Shown here one piece after another: positions 11,671-22,706 of a DNA stretch of 64,000 nt. Below the pieces are notes generated by a model. It saw nothing but the letters and a program-made list of their open reading frames with translations. It ran no database searches and was not told the DNA's origin. Where the stretch lies: NCBI RefSeq assembly GCF_027943255.1, contig NC_072893.1, forward strand, positions 8,370,001-8,434,000, written 5' to 3'. Positions within the stretch are counted from its first letter, which is position 1. Each line of letters begins with the position of its first letter. The stretch is from Anastrepha obliqua (lineage: Eukaryota; Arthropoda; Insecta; Diptera; Tephritidae). Both the position numbers and the translations under genes were made by a program.

Positions 11671-12035
11671 CAATTCAATTTCAATTTCACCACCTTCCTA
11701 AACTCCCGACCTCTGAATGTCCTAATCGGAGTCCAACCACCACCCACAAGAGATGAAGAGCTTCAGCCACCCCGAGACTTAGCTCAGCGTAACTTTGGCA
11801 CAATTACGTTCTGGATACTGTAGCAGACTAAACTCCTATCTAGAATTGACCCCGACATACCCATACCACGTTTTCACATGTCCCATCAAACCTACTCACC
11901 TAACACCCCTCTCTCTCTGGACCCAACCTGTCGAAATAGTACGTTTCCTGCGCCTACCGAAGACGACCGGTAACTACATTGAGCTGACAGGGTTTAATAA
12001 GCTGCTACAATAACAACAACATTCAAAGATTTCGA

Positions 12036-13615
12036 AGCAACGTAGCAAGACCTTCAAAGGGATTACTCCAAAAAATATGAAAATTTCAAATAAAAATCAG
12101 TGGTCATTTTTCAAGATATCAACTTTATTCAATCGATAATTAATTAATTTTAAATTAAAGGAAAACATGCAATGCATCTTTATCAATTTTAAATACTTTT
12201 AATTATCTCTTCTTTTAATTTTTATATATTGAATCGTAATAAATCTGGAATATTTAATGTGGAAAAGTACACAACTTTGTTAATCACTGATGCATAGAAT
12301 TTTCGTAATTTTACAATTTTTGTTTTTTAAATATGTATGTATGTATGTACGCACGTACATATGTATGTATGTATATAGTATTAGAAATGCACGACAATAC
12401 GAAGCAAATATTTGCCGAAGTATTGGCGCGCACTTGAATGTGGGCATCGAATAACCGATATACTCGCATGTATGTATGTGCGTGTCTATGTATGTACATG
12501 CGACAGCAGTTTTGTAAAATTCACTAATAAGTATATAAAATCTAAATGCAAATGAATGACCTTTTGTTCTAACGCTAAATACAAGTCAATAAATACATTT
12601 TGACGTATGAAATAAAATTAGTAAATACAACAATAAAGTGAACTGCATTCACATACAAGTGTATGTATGTATGTATGTGAGTATGTGTGTGTATGCAAGG
12701 TGCGTTTAAAATGATATAAATGCTTATATAATGCAATATATGTATGCATGTGTGTACATACCAGATGCGTATGTATGTATGTATGTGTGTAGTTGAATTC
12801 TTCACACAATCGTAAATATTAAAAATGTCACACAAAACATCAAATTTTCAATACATTTTTTTTAATACATTTGTAGGTAAAATGTTAACAATTAAAATTA
12901 GTAGTAGTGTGTTTGTAAAATGTCATAAAATATATGAATGCACATATATAGGGTGTAAATGTAGGTGAGTAAACATATTTGCACAATAATTGTAGAGTGA
13001 ATTGACAACTTAGTGGGGCGGAGGATATACATAATTTTTCTAAAATTTTCTACTTCACTGATGGTCGAACACCACAAAAAATGCATTTGTCGCAAATTTA
13101 ATTTGCTTTTTATTTTTTATTATTTTTTTTTTTTTGGTAATTTTGGAAGCGATTTTTTCATAATTTTTCACTCATTTCAGCATTTTTTGTTGCTTAGCTT
13201 GGCACTGATACGACGCGAACGCAAGCCAATGGCGCGCAGAAAGGAAATGATAATTAGCGTTTAATTTTGCCATTTTTTTTTTAGTATTTTTTCATTATTT
13301 TAAAATATTAGCGCACAAGTGGCGTTTGTGGTAAATGATGGCGCCGGTGTAGGTGGCAAAACAAATGTCGTATCGGTGCGATGGGAAGCTTTAAAATTTT
13401 GACTTTTTTGAATTCTAGCTGATATATTTTTAATTGGCAAGCAAATGTTTGTGATTGGCTTTTTGAAATTCACTGCTAAAAGCGCCTACATGGGAAATAA
13501 ATATTAGTTGGCAGAATTTGAACCGAAATCGCAGAAAAAAATTAAATACAAAAAAAAAAATTATAATGATAGTCTACCTCAGCGAAATAAATAATGAAAC
13601 AAATAGTTTAAAAAC
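12036..13615. other. AT-rich non-coding region with TATG microsatellites
   Basis: TATG/CATA repeats lie near 12331-12375, 12467-12500, 12655-12700 and 12735-12795, with long T runs near 13115-13135 and 13270-13285. Open frames are composed of His/Tyr/Thr/Ile repeats from the microsatellites. No gene is supported. Confidence 0.6.
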
Positions 13616-13617
13616 TA

Positions 13618-14167
13618 CTGGGTTGCCCATATTCGACGGACCCGACGGATTTCGATGACTCTTTGGGCCCATTCCAATCGACGAGGCTTGTCCGCAGGCA
13701 ACAATCTTTGCGTCAATTGAATCTTATACGGGAATAAATGCAAATCAATGCGGATAATTCATTGTAAAGTGGTCCGAGCAATGCCCAACTGCTGAGAACG
13801 GCGATTTCGGGATGGCGACGTCTCAACACTGGTCCGTACAAGAGCAAGGTCGGTTTTGATTTGACCTCTTTGGATTAGAAAGAGCATCACCAGTCGAAAA
13901 CCTTTCGTACAAACGTTTAATGGAGTTCTTAGAAGGCGCACTTTCCACATTCTTTAATTTTTTATACGCACGTTGAATTTTCACAATTCACTTCTTTTGT
14001 TGAATGTAAATTTCAACAATTTGGGAGCGCTCGCGTGGCATGTACTGCTCCATGGTAAAAATCTGCTTGGACAGACGCTTCCAACCCGGTATGTCATTAA
14101 GCGATCTGACGTCTCTGTCAAAAGATACAGGGCTTCCAGATGGGTCCGTCGAATATGGGCAACCCTG
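13618..14167 (-). mobile_element. 550-bp internally deleted mariner-type element
   Basis: Terminal inverted repeats of about 27 bp (core TGCCCATATTCGACGGACCC) are flanked by TA on both sides (13616-13617 and 14168-14169). The minus strand keeps only the transposase N-terminus: MEQYMPRERSQIVEIYIQQ from about 14055, and RRSQQLGIARTTLQ...IDLHLFPYKIQLTQ down to about 13690, after which it runs into the left terminus. No catalytic residues remain, so it could only move in trans. Confidence 0.85.
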
Positions 14168-14171
14168 TATA

Positions 14172-15313
14172 CAACTGGACCGGACAGTGTTTAGACAGAT
14201 GCTAAATGGCATTCATCGGTAGACACTTACCACCTGAAGGAGATGAAATTGCCGATGATTGGCCAACTGTGACCAACAATTTATCCAAACTGTGACCAAC
14301 AACTTAGCCAACAACTTAACCAAAGCCGATAATCGGAATCAGTTCTGCAGAAATCAAGAAGTGCATCAGCGACTATGTAAGCGAATTTACATAAAGAGCG
14401 ATGTTTCGGTCTTGAACGCTGCAGAACTGCATGGTGTTTTGTGACAAGACCGAACAGAAAACAGTCGGACTTTCTTCTAAAACTGTATCTTCCAAGTTCG
14501 GTTGATTGTCAGTATTATTACAGGATACAATCCATGAGGTCAACATATGACCATCATTGGAATCATTGAGGACCCGATTTGCCTGTCTTGCTTGGAGGAG
14601 GCGGATGGCACTGTACATTTTCTCTGTGAGTCCCGTGCATTTGCTAGAGCAAAGCTACGAATTTTGGGTTCCGATGCCATGAGAACAAATAAAATTCGTA
14701 CTCTCAAACTGGATGATATTTTCAGATTTAACAAAGAATCTAGAAAATTCTCACAGGTCTAACTACTTTTATTCCTCTATTCTATCCTATCTTTCTCCTT
14801 CTGCTACTTCTCTCCTTTCCTTTTTGACTCTCTACCCTTTCCAGAGCTTTAAGAACAATGGGCTTATAGGCCTGAATGTTTAGGAGTTACCAAATCTCTC
14901 TGTGCTTCTTGGCTCGACCTGTCAAATTTCCAATTTCAATTTCACCACCTTTCTAGACTCCCAACTTCTGAATGCCGTTATCGGAATCCAACCACCAACC
15001 ATAGCAGATGAAAAGCTTCAGCTACCCCTAGAGACACAGAGAGAGAACAGACTAAACTTCTACCTATCCAGAATTGATTCCGACATATCCAATATATGTT
15101 CACCATGTGAAGGCACTCCGCACGGCACTTACCACCTTTTCACAAGTCCCATCAAACCTACTCATCTAACACCTCTCTCCCTCTGGACGCGCCAACCTGT
15201 CGAAACAGCTAGTTTCCTGGGCCCACCGTTAGATGAGCGAGACGAAGACGACCAGTAATCTACACTACACTGACAGGGTTAATTATACTGCTACAACAAC
15301 AACAATTTTGATA
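14172..15313 (+). mobile_element. Chimeric retroelement copy 2
   Basis: The same fusion as at 9377-12020 but uninterrupted: RNase H C-terminal region, CLSCLEEADGTVHFLCES knuckle, RAKLRILGSDAMRTNKIRTL (14547-14762), the 3' UTR with an ACTTCTCTCCTTTCC-type run, the TCAATTTCACCACC junction, then jockey-like C-terminal residues (YLSRIDSDISNIC...GTYHLFTSPIKPTHLTPLSLWT, 14902-15258) and a CTACAACAACAACAA tail. Its left end abuts the deleted mariner. Confidence 0.75.
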
Positions 15314-15340
15314 ATATTTCTTACGACATAAAAGCAAAAA

Positions 15341-16345
15341 TGCCGTCCGGAAAGTCACTTTCAGAATTCACGATAAAAAACTAGTTGTCCATTTGAGTGA
15401 GGAATGTAAAAAAAAAATAAGGGAAATTGCAAAAATTGGTGAAATAAGTGCAACTACTGTGGGAAAGATTCTTACAAAACCCAAAGATTACTTAAAACAA
15501 GGAACGCGTGGCCGTCCTTCTATTACTGATGACAGAATAAAGCGCCGTATTAAGCATTTAGCAGTTAATACGTCGTTAAGTGCAGGTGAGACATTAAGTC
15601 CCAGTTATCATTAGAAGTCACTGAACGTCGAATTTAGCAAATTTTGAGTACTGACTTTAACATCATATAGGAAAAAGAGCTGCACAAACCTAAGTTAAAA
15701 CGTGACATAAATACGCTCGAATGCAACTCGCTGCAAAATATAAAGAGGGATCGGAAGAGTGGCTTAAAACCATTTTTGGTGATGAGAAAAAGTGCAACTT
15801 GGACGAGCCAGATGAAAAGATGAAGTATTGGAGGGCACACGCCTCGAAAGCAAAAATTGCTATGCTTGAAATTTTGAAAAAACAAAAAAAAATCATGCCT
15901 GATCGAAGGAGTTTTTTTCCCAAAAATTTCGATTTTTTTTTAAACAATTAATTGTCGGTTATTTTCTCGAAAATCTGAAAAATATTTCCTGAGGCCGCCA
16001 TATTGTTAACTTTGAGAAAAAAAAAGCTATTAATAAAACTAATTTCTCCTGTCCGATTGATTTTAGTTGAACCTCCAAGCACTTGTGGAGAAACGGGCTC
16101 CACACAAACAGCGATAACTTTTACAATTATTAATTTTTTTTTTTGAAATTTTGTTAAAGTCAAGTCGAAATATGAACTGTGAATGTTTGGGGACTACTAC
16201 CTAGTATTGTTTACCAAAACGGACGGCAATTTGAACGTTTAATTGATTTACAAACAAACAAAAAACATTGTGGAAGAATGGGACAAAATTGAGGTTACGT
16301 ATCTCGAAAAGCGCATTTCCTAAATGCCCAATCGTTTAAATGAAG
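15341..16345 (+). pseudogene. Tc3-like transposase remnant
   Basis: The N-terminus MPSGKSLSEF at 15341 resembles Tc3-like transposases. It is followed by a helix-turn-helix region (IREIAKIGEISATTVGKIL...GRPSITDDRIKRRI, 15393-15614), then EEWLKTIFGDEKKCNLDEPDE (first catalytic Asp, near 15760-15820), and a C-terminal segment YQNGRQFERLIDL...EWDKIEVTYLEK...MPNRLNEV at 16205-16345. The central part, with the second Asp and the Glu, is not recognisable between 15880 and 16190. Several frameshifts. Confidence 0.65.
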
Positions 16346-17240
16346 TTCTTTCTAACAGTAGACGAAGACACTAAGTACTCCTATGCCACAGGACAGATGG
16401 AAGTCTATGCCATCTTGAATGTGGCATACTGGCTAATTAAGAAAAAGTGGCGCGGTAGCAGTATTGAAATTTTTAGTGACAGTCAAGCTGCACTGAAATC
16501 CCTTGCTAACCCACGCTGCTCTTCGAAATTAGTCGGCGAATGCAAGTCAAAATTGAACAGTGTTGCAAAACACAACAAAGTTAGTCTTATTTGGATGCCT
16601 GTACATTGTGGTATTGCAGGGAACGAGTTAGCTGATAAATTGGCTAATGAAGGCTCTGCAAGTATGCCACTAGGCTCTGAACCCTTTCTAGTTGTCAATT
16701 CCGCATCGATTCAACTATGAATTGACGACTTCATGAGGTCTACCCATAGGGAATGTTGGGTTGAACTCGTGCAGAGTAGCCAAGTGCTTTTAGAAAGCAC
16801 CAAACAGGAAAATAGCGACGCGACCTTTCTCCTAAAACTCAGTAGAAAGTACCTAAGAGTACTGGTGGGTGTAATCACGGGGCACAACACCTGTGGTCAG
16901 CAAATAGCTGCTTCTGTCTTGAGGATGACGACACTGCAGAGCATTTTCTCCGTAGCTGTCCAGCGTTTTTCAGAATCAGACTTAGGATATTGGGTTGCGA
17001 TATACTGAATATGGATACAGTTCATGCTCGTCCTCTTCCGGATCTCTTAAAATTCATCAATGAATCCAAGAGATTTGTGGAAGAGTGACCTCGAACAAAG
17101 TTTTCCGTCTTACCACCCACATTTTATCTTTCCTATGTCTATTCTTTCTACTGAAATCTATTCGGGTGTAGTATAATGGTCTCCTGGCTGAGTGCTTGGA
17201 CTTGCCCAACCCTCCACAAATCTAATCTAAAAGTGGGGCC
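16346..17240 (+). pseudogene. LINE RNase H and 3' end (family C, copy 1)
   Basis: RNase H residues TGQMEVYAILNVAYWL, FSDSQAALKSLANP, LIWMPVHCGIAGNELADKLANEG (16340-16720; PGH is changed to PVH), then a spacer, FCLEDDDTAEHFL-type knuckle, IRLRILGCDILNMD and LPDLLKFINESKRFVEE near 17085. The 3' UTR ends about 17240. The same 3' end recurs inverted at 19385-19660. Confidence 0.75.
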
Positions 17241-18160
17241 AGCGCACACTATTAAATATTAAAAAAATTTTTTTTTTTTTTTTTATCAACTTTACAAGTA
17301 TTTGTTACACTAATAATTTCGTATTGTTTGGTTATGTTTCACTTATGAAATATAAAATGAATTTTTATGAAATTGTCCTCAAAGCCCTGTCCTTTGCTTC
17401 CTTTTTTATGCACTTAGAATTCCAAAAAAAAACCCGAAGTACGCATTTTGATTTCTTAAAAAAACTGTTTGTTTAATTATATTTTTTTTTCGCTGAGGTA
17501 CTGCAATGAAGTGAAATGTTTTATGCGGGCGTTAATGAATGTATGAAACAAACAATGTATGTATGCATGTATGTGTGTACGTATGTATATTTGTAAGCTT
17601 TCACAGCATTCGGTCACACAGGCATTGAGCGTAAACATCTAATTTTTCTTTATGCCTTCTATTTATATACGTTTTATGATCCATGTATGTATGTGGCACC
17701 CCTGCCCACCCCAACACATGTGCAACCGGGTGCTGCTCGCTTTAACATGGCACTGACCTTACTATTCTTTTATTTCTTTAAAAAGTGTTTTGCTAACAAT
17801 TCGTTTCTGAAATCGAAATTCTATACCGTTTTGTTCATTTTGCATTTATATAAGTGTGTTTGTATGTATGTATGTACATATTTATGTTCAACAACAGCTG
17901 TGTGTGTGTGTGTGTGTACTTTCTTGGCCAAAATGTATATATATTTGCATGTATGTACATGTGTGTGTACGCATGTTTGGGTACACACTTCAACAATTTT
18001 CGTAAAATTACTATTTCACTCAGCCAGTGAGTTGTAAAGCCTAAAAGTTGGCTACATAATACAACTTTACAAAGCTCGACAAGTGTGGTAATTGCAGAAT
18101 TTATGCATTAATGCAGATTTTATGTAATTTTCTTTGGGTAAATAATATGTATGTATGTAC
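17241..18160. other. AT-rich non-coding DNA with microsatellites
   Basis: Contains A/T runs (17263-17284) and TATG or GT repeats near 17555-17590, 17685-17695, 17857-17880, 17899-17918 and 17935-17990. No coding signal. Confidence 0.55.
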
Positions 18161-18167
18161 ACATGTA

Positions 18168-18434
18168 GGCGGCCACCGTAGCCAAAGGGGTTAGAGCGTG
18201 ACTAGCATTCGGTAGGGCACGAGTTCGAAACCCACTGTGGGCATGAAGTACTAAATGATAGAAGGTGTTTGTTTTTTAATAGACAATGACAAACTGTCGA
18301 GTGTATTTCTGCCATGCAAAGACGCCCCATAAAATCCATCTGCCGTTCGGAGGCGGCATAAAACTGTAGGCCCCTCCATTTGTGCAAAAACAGCAAGACG
18401 CACACCACAAGTTGGAGGAGGAGCTCGTTATGTT
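18168..18434 (+). repeat. SINE copy with tRNA-like head
   Basis: The head has an A-box-like TAGCCAAAGGGGTTAGAGCG (18179-18198) and a B-box-like AGTTCGAAACCC (18222-18233). The body follows (GTCGAGTGTATTTCTGCCATG...CGTTCGGAGGCGGC...CCCCTCCATTTGTG...GGAGGAGGAGCTCG). The 3' tail is lost after 18434. Diverged by many substitutions and indels from the full copy at 54.3 kb. Confidence 0.8.
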
Positions 18435-18761
18435 TAAGTGGTAGGTAGTTAGTTACATAAATTTTCTCTAAATATATATGTACATTTATTTATTAATAAT
18501 ATAACGGGTGTTTTTTTAGCTGCATGAGAACTAGCGATTTTGATAACGATGGTTTGACGGCGGAGAATGGCAAAATGTGTCAAATTTCGGATCGTAAGAT
18601 TTGGCAAGTCTTCATGATTCGTTTAATGCCAGAAAGCCTCGCTTACAAATTGTGGAAATTTACTTTACAAAAAAAAAATTAATCTGTTCGCAAAGCTCAT
18701 AGATGGAAATGTTGAAAAAGTCACCGAAATGTTGCCTAATCGCGTTACGGATATTGTAGCA

Positions 18762-18995
18762 GGTTAAACTCATACCTATCCAGAATCGACCGCGACATGT
18801 CCAATATACATATGTTCAACATGTCCAGGCAAGACAGTAACTATTTACATGCGCTATCAAATAGATGGTCACCTAACACCCCTCTCCTTTCGGACCCTGT
18901 CGAAACAGCACGTTTTCCGAGTCTAGATAAGTTAGACGAAGATGACAGGTGACTACATCGTACATACACGGTTGGGGAAGCTGCTAGAACAATAT
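18762..18995 (+). mobile_element. Jockey-like LINE 3' fragment
   Basis: Matches the jockey-like half of the chimeric elements at nucleotide level: TAAACTCATACCTATCCAGAAT, then ACCTAACACCCCTCTCC, GTCGAAACAGCACGTTTTCC, GACGAAGATGAC and a GGGGAAGCTGCTAGAACAA end. It has no family A part, so this is the jockey-like LINE, or a 5'-truncated chimera. Confidence 0.65.
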
Positions 18996-19384
18996 CACCG
19001 AAATGTCGACTCGTCGTCGTACTCAACTTGTTGGTTGCCTTTGTCATTCGACTATGTGGAAAATTTTACGCAAGAACCTTGGCTTACGTGCCTATAAACG
19101 ACAGCTTGTGGAAGAGGTTAAAGCAAATGGCCATGCGGTACGGTGCACTTGACAGCGCTAGTTTATTGGGTGGCGCCAGCCCTTGGTCGGGGAAAAAACC
19201 GAAGCATTCCCTTAACGTAGAACCGGCTGTCATGGGAATCACCAAATGATCATCATTGCCTCGCATTTTTGTTGTTTGGCGGTATTTAGATTTATTAATC
19301 AGATTTATTAGAAAAAGTAGTCTAAAAGTACGTATAATTAAAAATAAATCCACAAAATCAATCTGTCCGTTAACATATGGCTAC

Positions 19385-19660
19385 TAGATTAGATTAGATT
19401 TGTGGAGGGTTGGACAAGTCCAAGCACTCAGCCAGGAGAACATTGTACGACACCCGGATAGATTTCAGTAGAAAGAATAGAGCTAGGAAAGATAAAATGT
19501 GGGTGGTAAGACGGAAAACTTTGTTTGAGGTCACTCTTCCACAAATATCTTGAATTCATTGATGAATTTTAAGAGATCCGGAAGAGGAAGATTATGAACT
19601 TTATCCAAACTCAGTATATCGCATACTAAGTCTGATTCTGGAAAACGCCTGTCAATACTG
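19385..19660 (-). mobile_element. LINE 3' end (family C, copy 2)
   Basis: An inverted copy of the 3' end at about 16960-17240: the AGATTAGATT/TGTGGAGGGTTGG terminus, the GAGTGCTTGGACTTG block, then the LLKFINE-type coding end. The two copies point towards each other across about 2.1 kb. Confidence 0.75.
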
Positions 19661-19934
19661 CTTTGAAAGGTTTTTCTTCATATGAAAATTGGTTTTATTC
19701 CATTTTTTGGAATTTGGTTTTGGAGTTTTTGGTTTATTTAATTATTACTAACGATATGAAGACCAGGTGAAGGAATAGCCAATTTAATTGCGCAAATGGC
19801 TACTATATATAATAGTAATAAACATTTGGAGGAAATCCGTAAACGACGTTTGCTGAGGTTTCAAAAATTTATGGCAGCAATACGCATGCGAAATTCGATA
19901 TTACACTTTATAGTAAGTAATAAAGGGACAAAGC

Positions 19935-20137
19935 CAAGGCGAATCTCTTAAAGGTGTTGGTAAAACAGCTGAGTTGTTTTTCTTTCCTTCGCCGTGGCCA
20001 TGTGGCTGTCACCTCAGAATGATACAAGGCGAATTCATTATTTGTTGTCTAGTTTCTCAATACTTTGCTTTGACAATCAAATGTACAGAACAGTGTTGTT
20101 GATCTAGTGCTATCCCCTTTAATGAATGCGCGCCTTG
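19935..20137. mobile_element. 203-bp MITE with 8-bp target-site duplication
   Basis: Starts CAAGGCGAATCTCTTAAAGG and ends, inverted, CAAGGCGCGCATTCATTAAAGG, flanked by a perfect gacaaagc duplication (19927-19934 and 20138-20145). A third copy of the terminal motif, CAAGGCGAATTCATTA, lies inside near 20027. Non-coding. Superfamily uncertain: 8-bp duplications fit hAT, but the ends lack CAG/CTG. Confidence 0.75.
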
Positions 20138-20200
20138 GACAAAGCGTCTATGGAGTCACGCTTCTTTCTGTAACACCACTATTAATATTTCTGCTTTCTA

Positions 20201-20737
20201 AAGGGTTTTCCAATAACAGGTGATATTTTGGAATGGATTGCGCTATCGAGAGATGATTTAACGATTTTTATGGCCGAAATTGGATGGTATTGATCTGGAC
20301 AACGTTTATTTTCAACAAGACGGTGCACGTGCCACACAAGCAACGAAACCATTGATCTTTTACGTGAAAACTTTCCGGACCGTGTTAACTCTCGAAGAGG
20401 TGATCACAATTGGCCACCGAGATCTTGTGATTTAATGCCTTGTGACTTTTTTCTTTGAGGCCACGCCAACAGCCCCGGGTCGATTCAAGACCCCAAAGTT
20501 GGAATTCGTTAGGCTATGGAGGACATAGGGCAGCCACTTTGCAATTCGGTTATGGAAAATTTCATGAAAAGGATATTGTCTTGTAAGCGTGGTCATGGTG
20601 ATCATTTGCCTGATGTTATTTTCCACTATTAACGGCATACCTTCCTCTTTATAATGAAATAAACATCCGATCATTTATATAAAAAAATAACACTTTTCTT
20701 TGGATATCAAAATAACACCTCTTATTGGAAAACCCTA
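20201..20737 (+). mobile_element. 537-bp mariner-type deletion derivative
   Basis: Inverted termini of about 30 bp (core GGGTTTTCCAATAA.AGGTG) are flanked by TA (20199-20200 and 20738-20739). Inside, frameshifted residues of a mariner-type catalytic domain are visible: LDNVYFQQDGARATQAT, then out of frame DHNWPPRSCDLMPCDFFL. The N-terminus and first catalytic Asp are absent. Its terminal repeats differ from those of the element around it. Confidence 0.75.
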
Positions 20738-20780
20738 TATTATCATTTGAAGTTCTCAAGCTCTTAAAAAACACCCTTTA

Positions 20781-22540
20781 TATAAATATATATAACTGTT
20801 ATGTGTGTATATTTCATATATATATATTATATTATATATGTACATACCCATACACAGCTATGTATGTATGTATGCTTAGTTATATGCATTTTTTTGCAGT
20901 TTGTTTTTAATAAATTAAACTTTTCTTCCTTTTTTTACATATTGATAAAATACTTAGACTAAAATCTTTCGATAAGCTGATTGAGTTGAATTAATTATAT
21001 AAACTGTTTTCGACCACATTTGCTTCTCTGTTATACTCATATGTACGTATGTGCTGGTTGTTTTTTTTTTTTGTTTTCGTTATCAATTATTTTCAACATC
21101 AAATTATGCTCTTTTTACTATTAACATTTACATTAACTTGTATCTCTGTATGTATGTATATTATTTATGTAATTAGAAGCGGCATTGTAAATACAACATA
21201 TATGTATGTATGTATATATACGAGTCTACAGCCGAGTTATAAAAGTTCGAACTTTAAATTTACTAAAACTACAAATGTCTGCTTGTATAATTATTACAAT
21301 CACTCAACTATTAATCTAAATCCTCTTTTGTGTTACTTGCAGAAGCAGTGATGCTTGACATTGACAGTTTTACATTTTTACTGTTTCACACAACATTTTA
21401 GAAGCACAGAAACTGCACAGTAAATATTATATATATGTTTGTATGGAGCAGAAATGTTATTTATTCACTATAGTGAACGTCCTTTATTATAGCTTTAGCT
21501 TAGATCTCGAATTGGCATAAAATCACTGTTGCTCTTTGCTGCACTCAAATTTGTGCTTTTGTGTGTGTTCATCATTCAAGCAACACCACCACCTTCTTTA
21601 GCTAAACTTTTTCGCATATCTGTATGTACATAATTTAATCTTTTTACAAACAGTTCTTTAAATGGCCTTTATATATACAAATTTGTATGTATGTATGTAT
21701 GTGTGCACACATGCACGTTACCAAAGTCTGTATACTTATTTTCAAAAGGCAAATCACAATCTTGTATTAATTTCACAATGCAATTTCAATACAATTAAGC
21801 ATGAAATTTGTAACTGTAGATACATATTTATGTATGTATGTATTTATCAACTTTTTTTATATATATAAATTTTGCTTGTAATTCATTAATAGTTAAAATT
21901 CGCGTATATAATTCGTGTATAGTTTTTGATTTCAAACGCAAAAGTGCTCTGAGAGTGACAATAAATTTGGCATAACCGTTAGAAAGTCAATGGGAATTGG
22001 ATTTAGGGAAGGTTTTCGAATGTTTCTTCTGCTGAATTGCAGCAACTTGCATTGCTTCGACTGTCCACTACGAACACTAAATGTGATTGAAATCGCTTTA
22101 GACATTTTCTTTAGAATCTTAAAACAGCGCACGCTGCGAGTACCAATATACAATATACACATATATTTTCAATTATTTAGCATATTTTTGTCCGTTATGT
22201 ATTTTTTGTGTTTTTTGGTAAGCATCTTAACTTTGACCATTATTTACGGGTAAATAGCTTTGCAAAAAATATCTTTTGTTACGTTTATCTAGTCAATAAT
22301 TTTATAAATTTGTATTCGCATTATAGACAACAATTATTGTTTAAAAAATACATAATTAACTTGTTCACAAAATGTTGAACTTCACATACGCGCAGCACAC
22401 GCACACACACAAAGCTTACTCCTTCCCCTATGTGCCGCCACTGATTGTGCGTACATATGGAAGTCGCGCGTTGGAAGCCGACAAAACGCCTAAAAATATA
22501 TATTTTGTGCCTGCTTCGCGCCCCCCACTTCTAGTTAGTT
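20781..22540. other. AT-rich non-coding DNA downstream of S6kII
   Basis: AT-rich with TA runs (about 20785-20840), TATG repeats near 20860-20875, 21140-21160, 21199-21220, 21684-21705 and 21825-21845, and a T run at 21061-21072. May include a long S6kII 3' UTR. No frame with gene-like composition. Confidence 0.5.
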
Positions 22541-22547
22541 TACGTGT

Positions 22548-22553
22548 TTTATT
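22548..22553 (-). terminator. S6kII: Polyadenylation signal for S6kII
   Basis: AATAAA on the minus strand (TTTATT on plus) about 155 nt past the S6kII stop codon. It is the nearest canonical signal; a longer 3' UTR into the AT-rich DNA below is possible. Confidence 0.55.
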
Positions 22554-22706
22554 AATAAATACGCTAACAATGTGTGCTGTCGTTGAATGGTGGCTATTTG
22601 CTGTTCCACGCACGCACCAACAGCTACTATACAAATTTCCAATCAGCACACAAAACAGCTTTCACATAACCGCCAACATGATTCACTTAAGTTTCGCCTA
22701 AAAAAT

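Larger units (their letters stand above)
9377..12020 (+). mobile_element. Chimeric retroelement copy 1, interrupted by RTE and SINE
   Basis: It is bounded by an exact 15-bp duplication attcaaagatttcga (9362-9376 and 12021-12035) and ends in a (CAA)n-like tail. The left part (about 9450-10090) is RNase H C-terminus, knuckle region and 3' UTR of the LINE family at 61.3-63.2 kb (PEGNEIANELAK, then the KLDDIF/RFNKESRKFSQ-type end). The right part (about 11680-12010) is the C-terminus of a jockey-like LINE (PIKPTHLTPLSLWT). They meet at a CAAATTTCAATTTC junction where an RTE element has inserted. The same fusion occurs at 14172-15313, so it predates the RTE insertion. Confidence 0.75.
18504..20778 (+). 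mobile_element. Mariner-type element with several later insertions
   Basis: Termini ACGGGTGTTTTTTTAG at 18504 and, inverted, AAGGGTGTTTTTTAAG ending 20778 share a further GAGAACT block and are flanked by TA (18502-18503 and 20779-20780). The N-terminal transposase survives in pieces: about 18590-18760 and 19000-19190 (RRRTQLVGCLCHSTMWKILRKNLGLRAYKRQLVEE). Between them is a jockey-like LINE fragment; further right are a LINE 3' end, a MITE and another mariner derivative. Same TIR family as 37122-39043. Confidence 0.65.

Noticed and set aside
12311..12835. Minus-strand frames rich in His, Tyr, Thr and Ile
   Set aside because: They translate TATG/CATA microsatellites; no domain and no sensible codon use.
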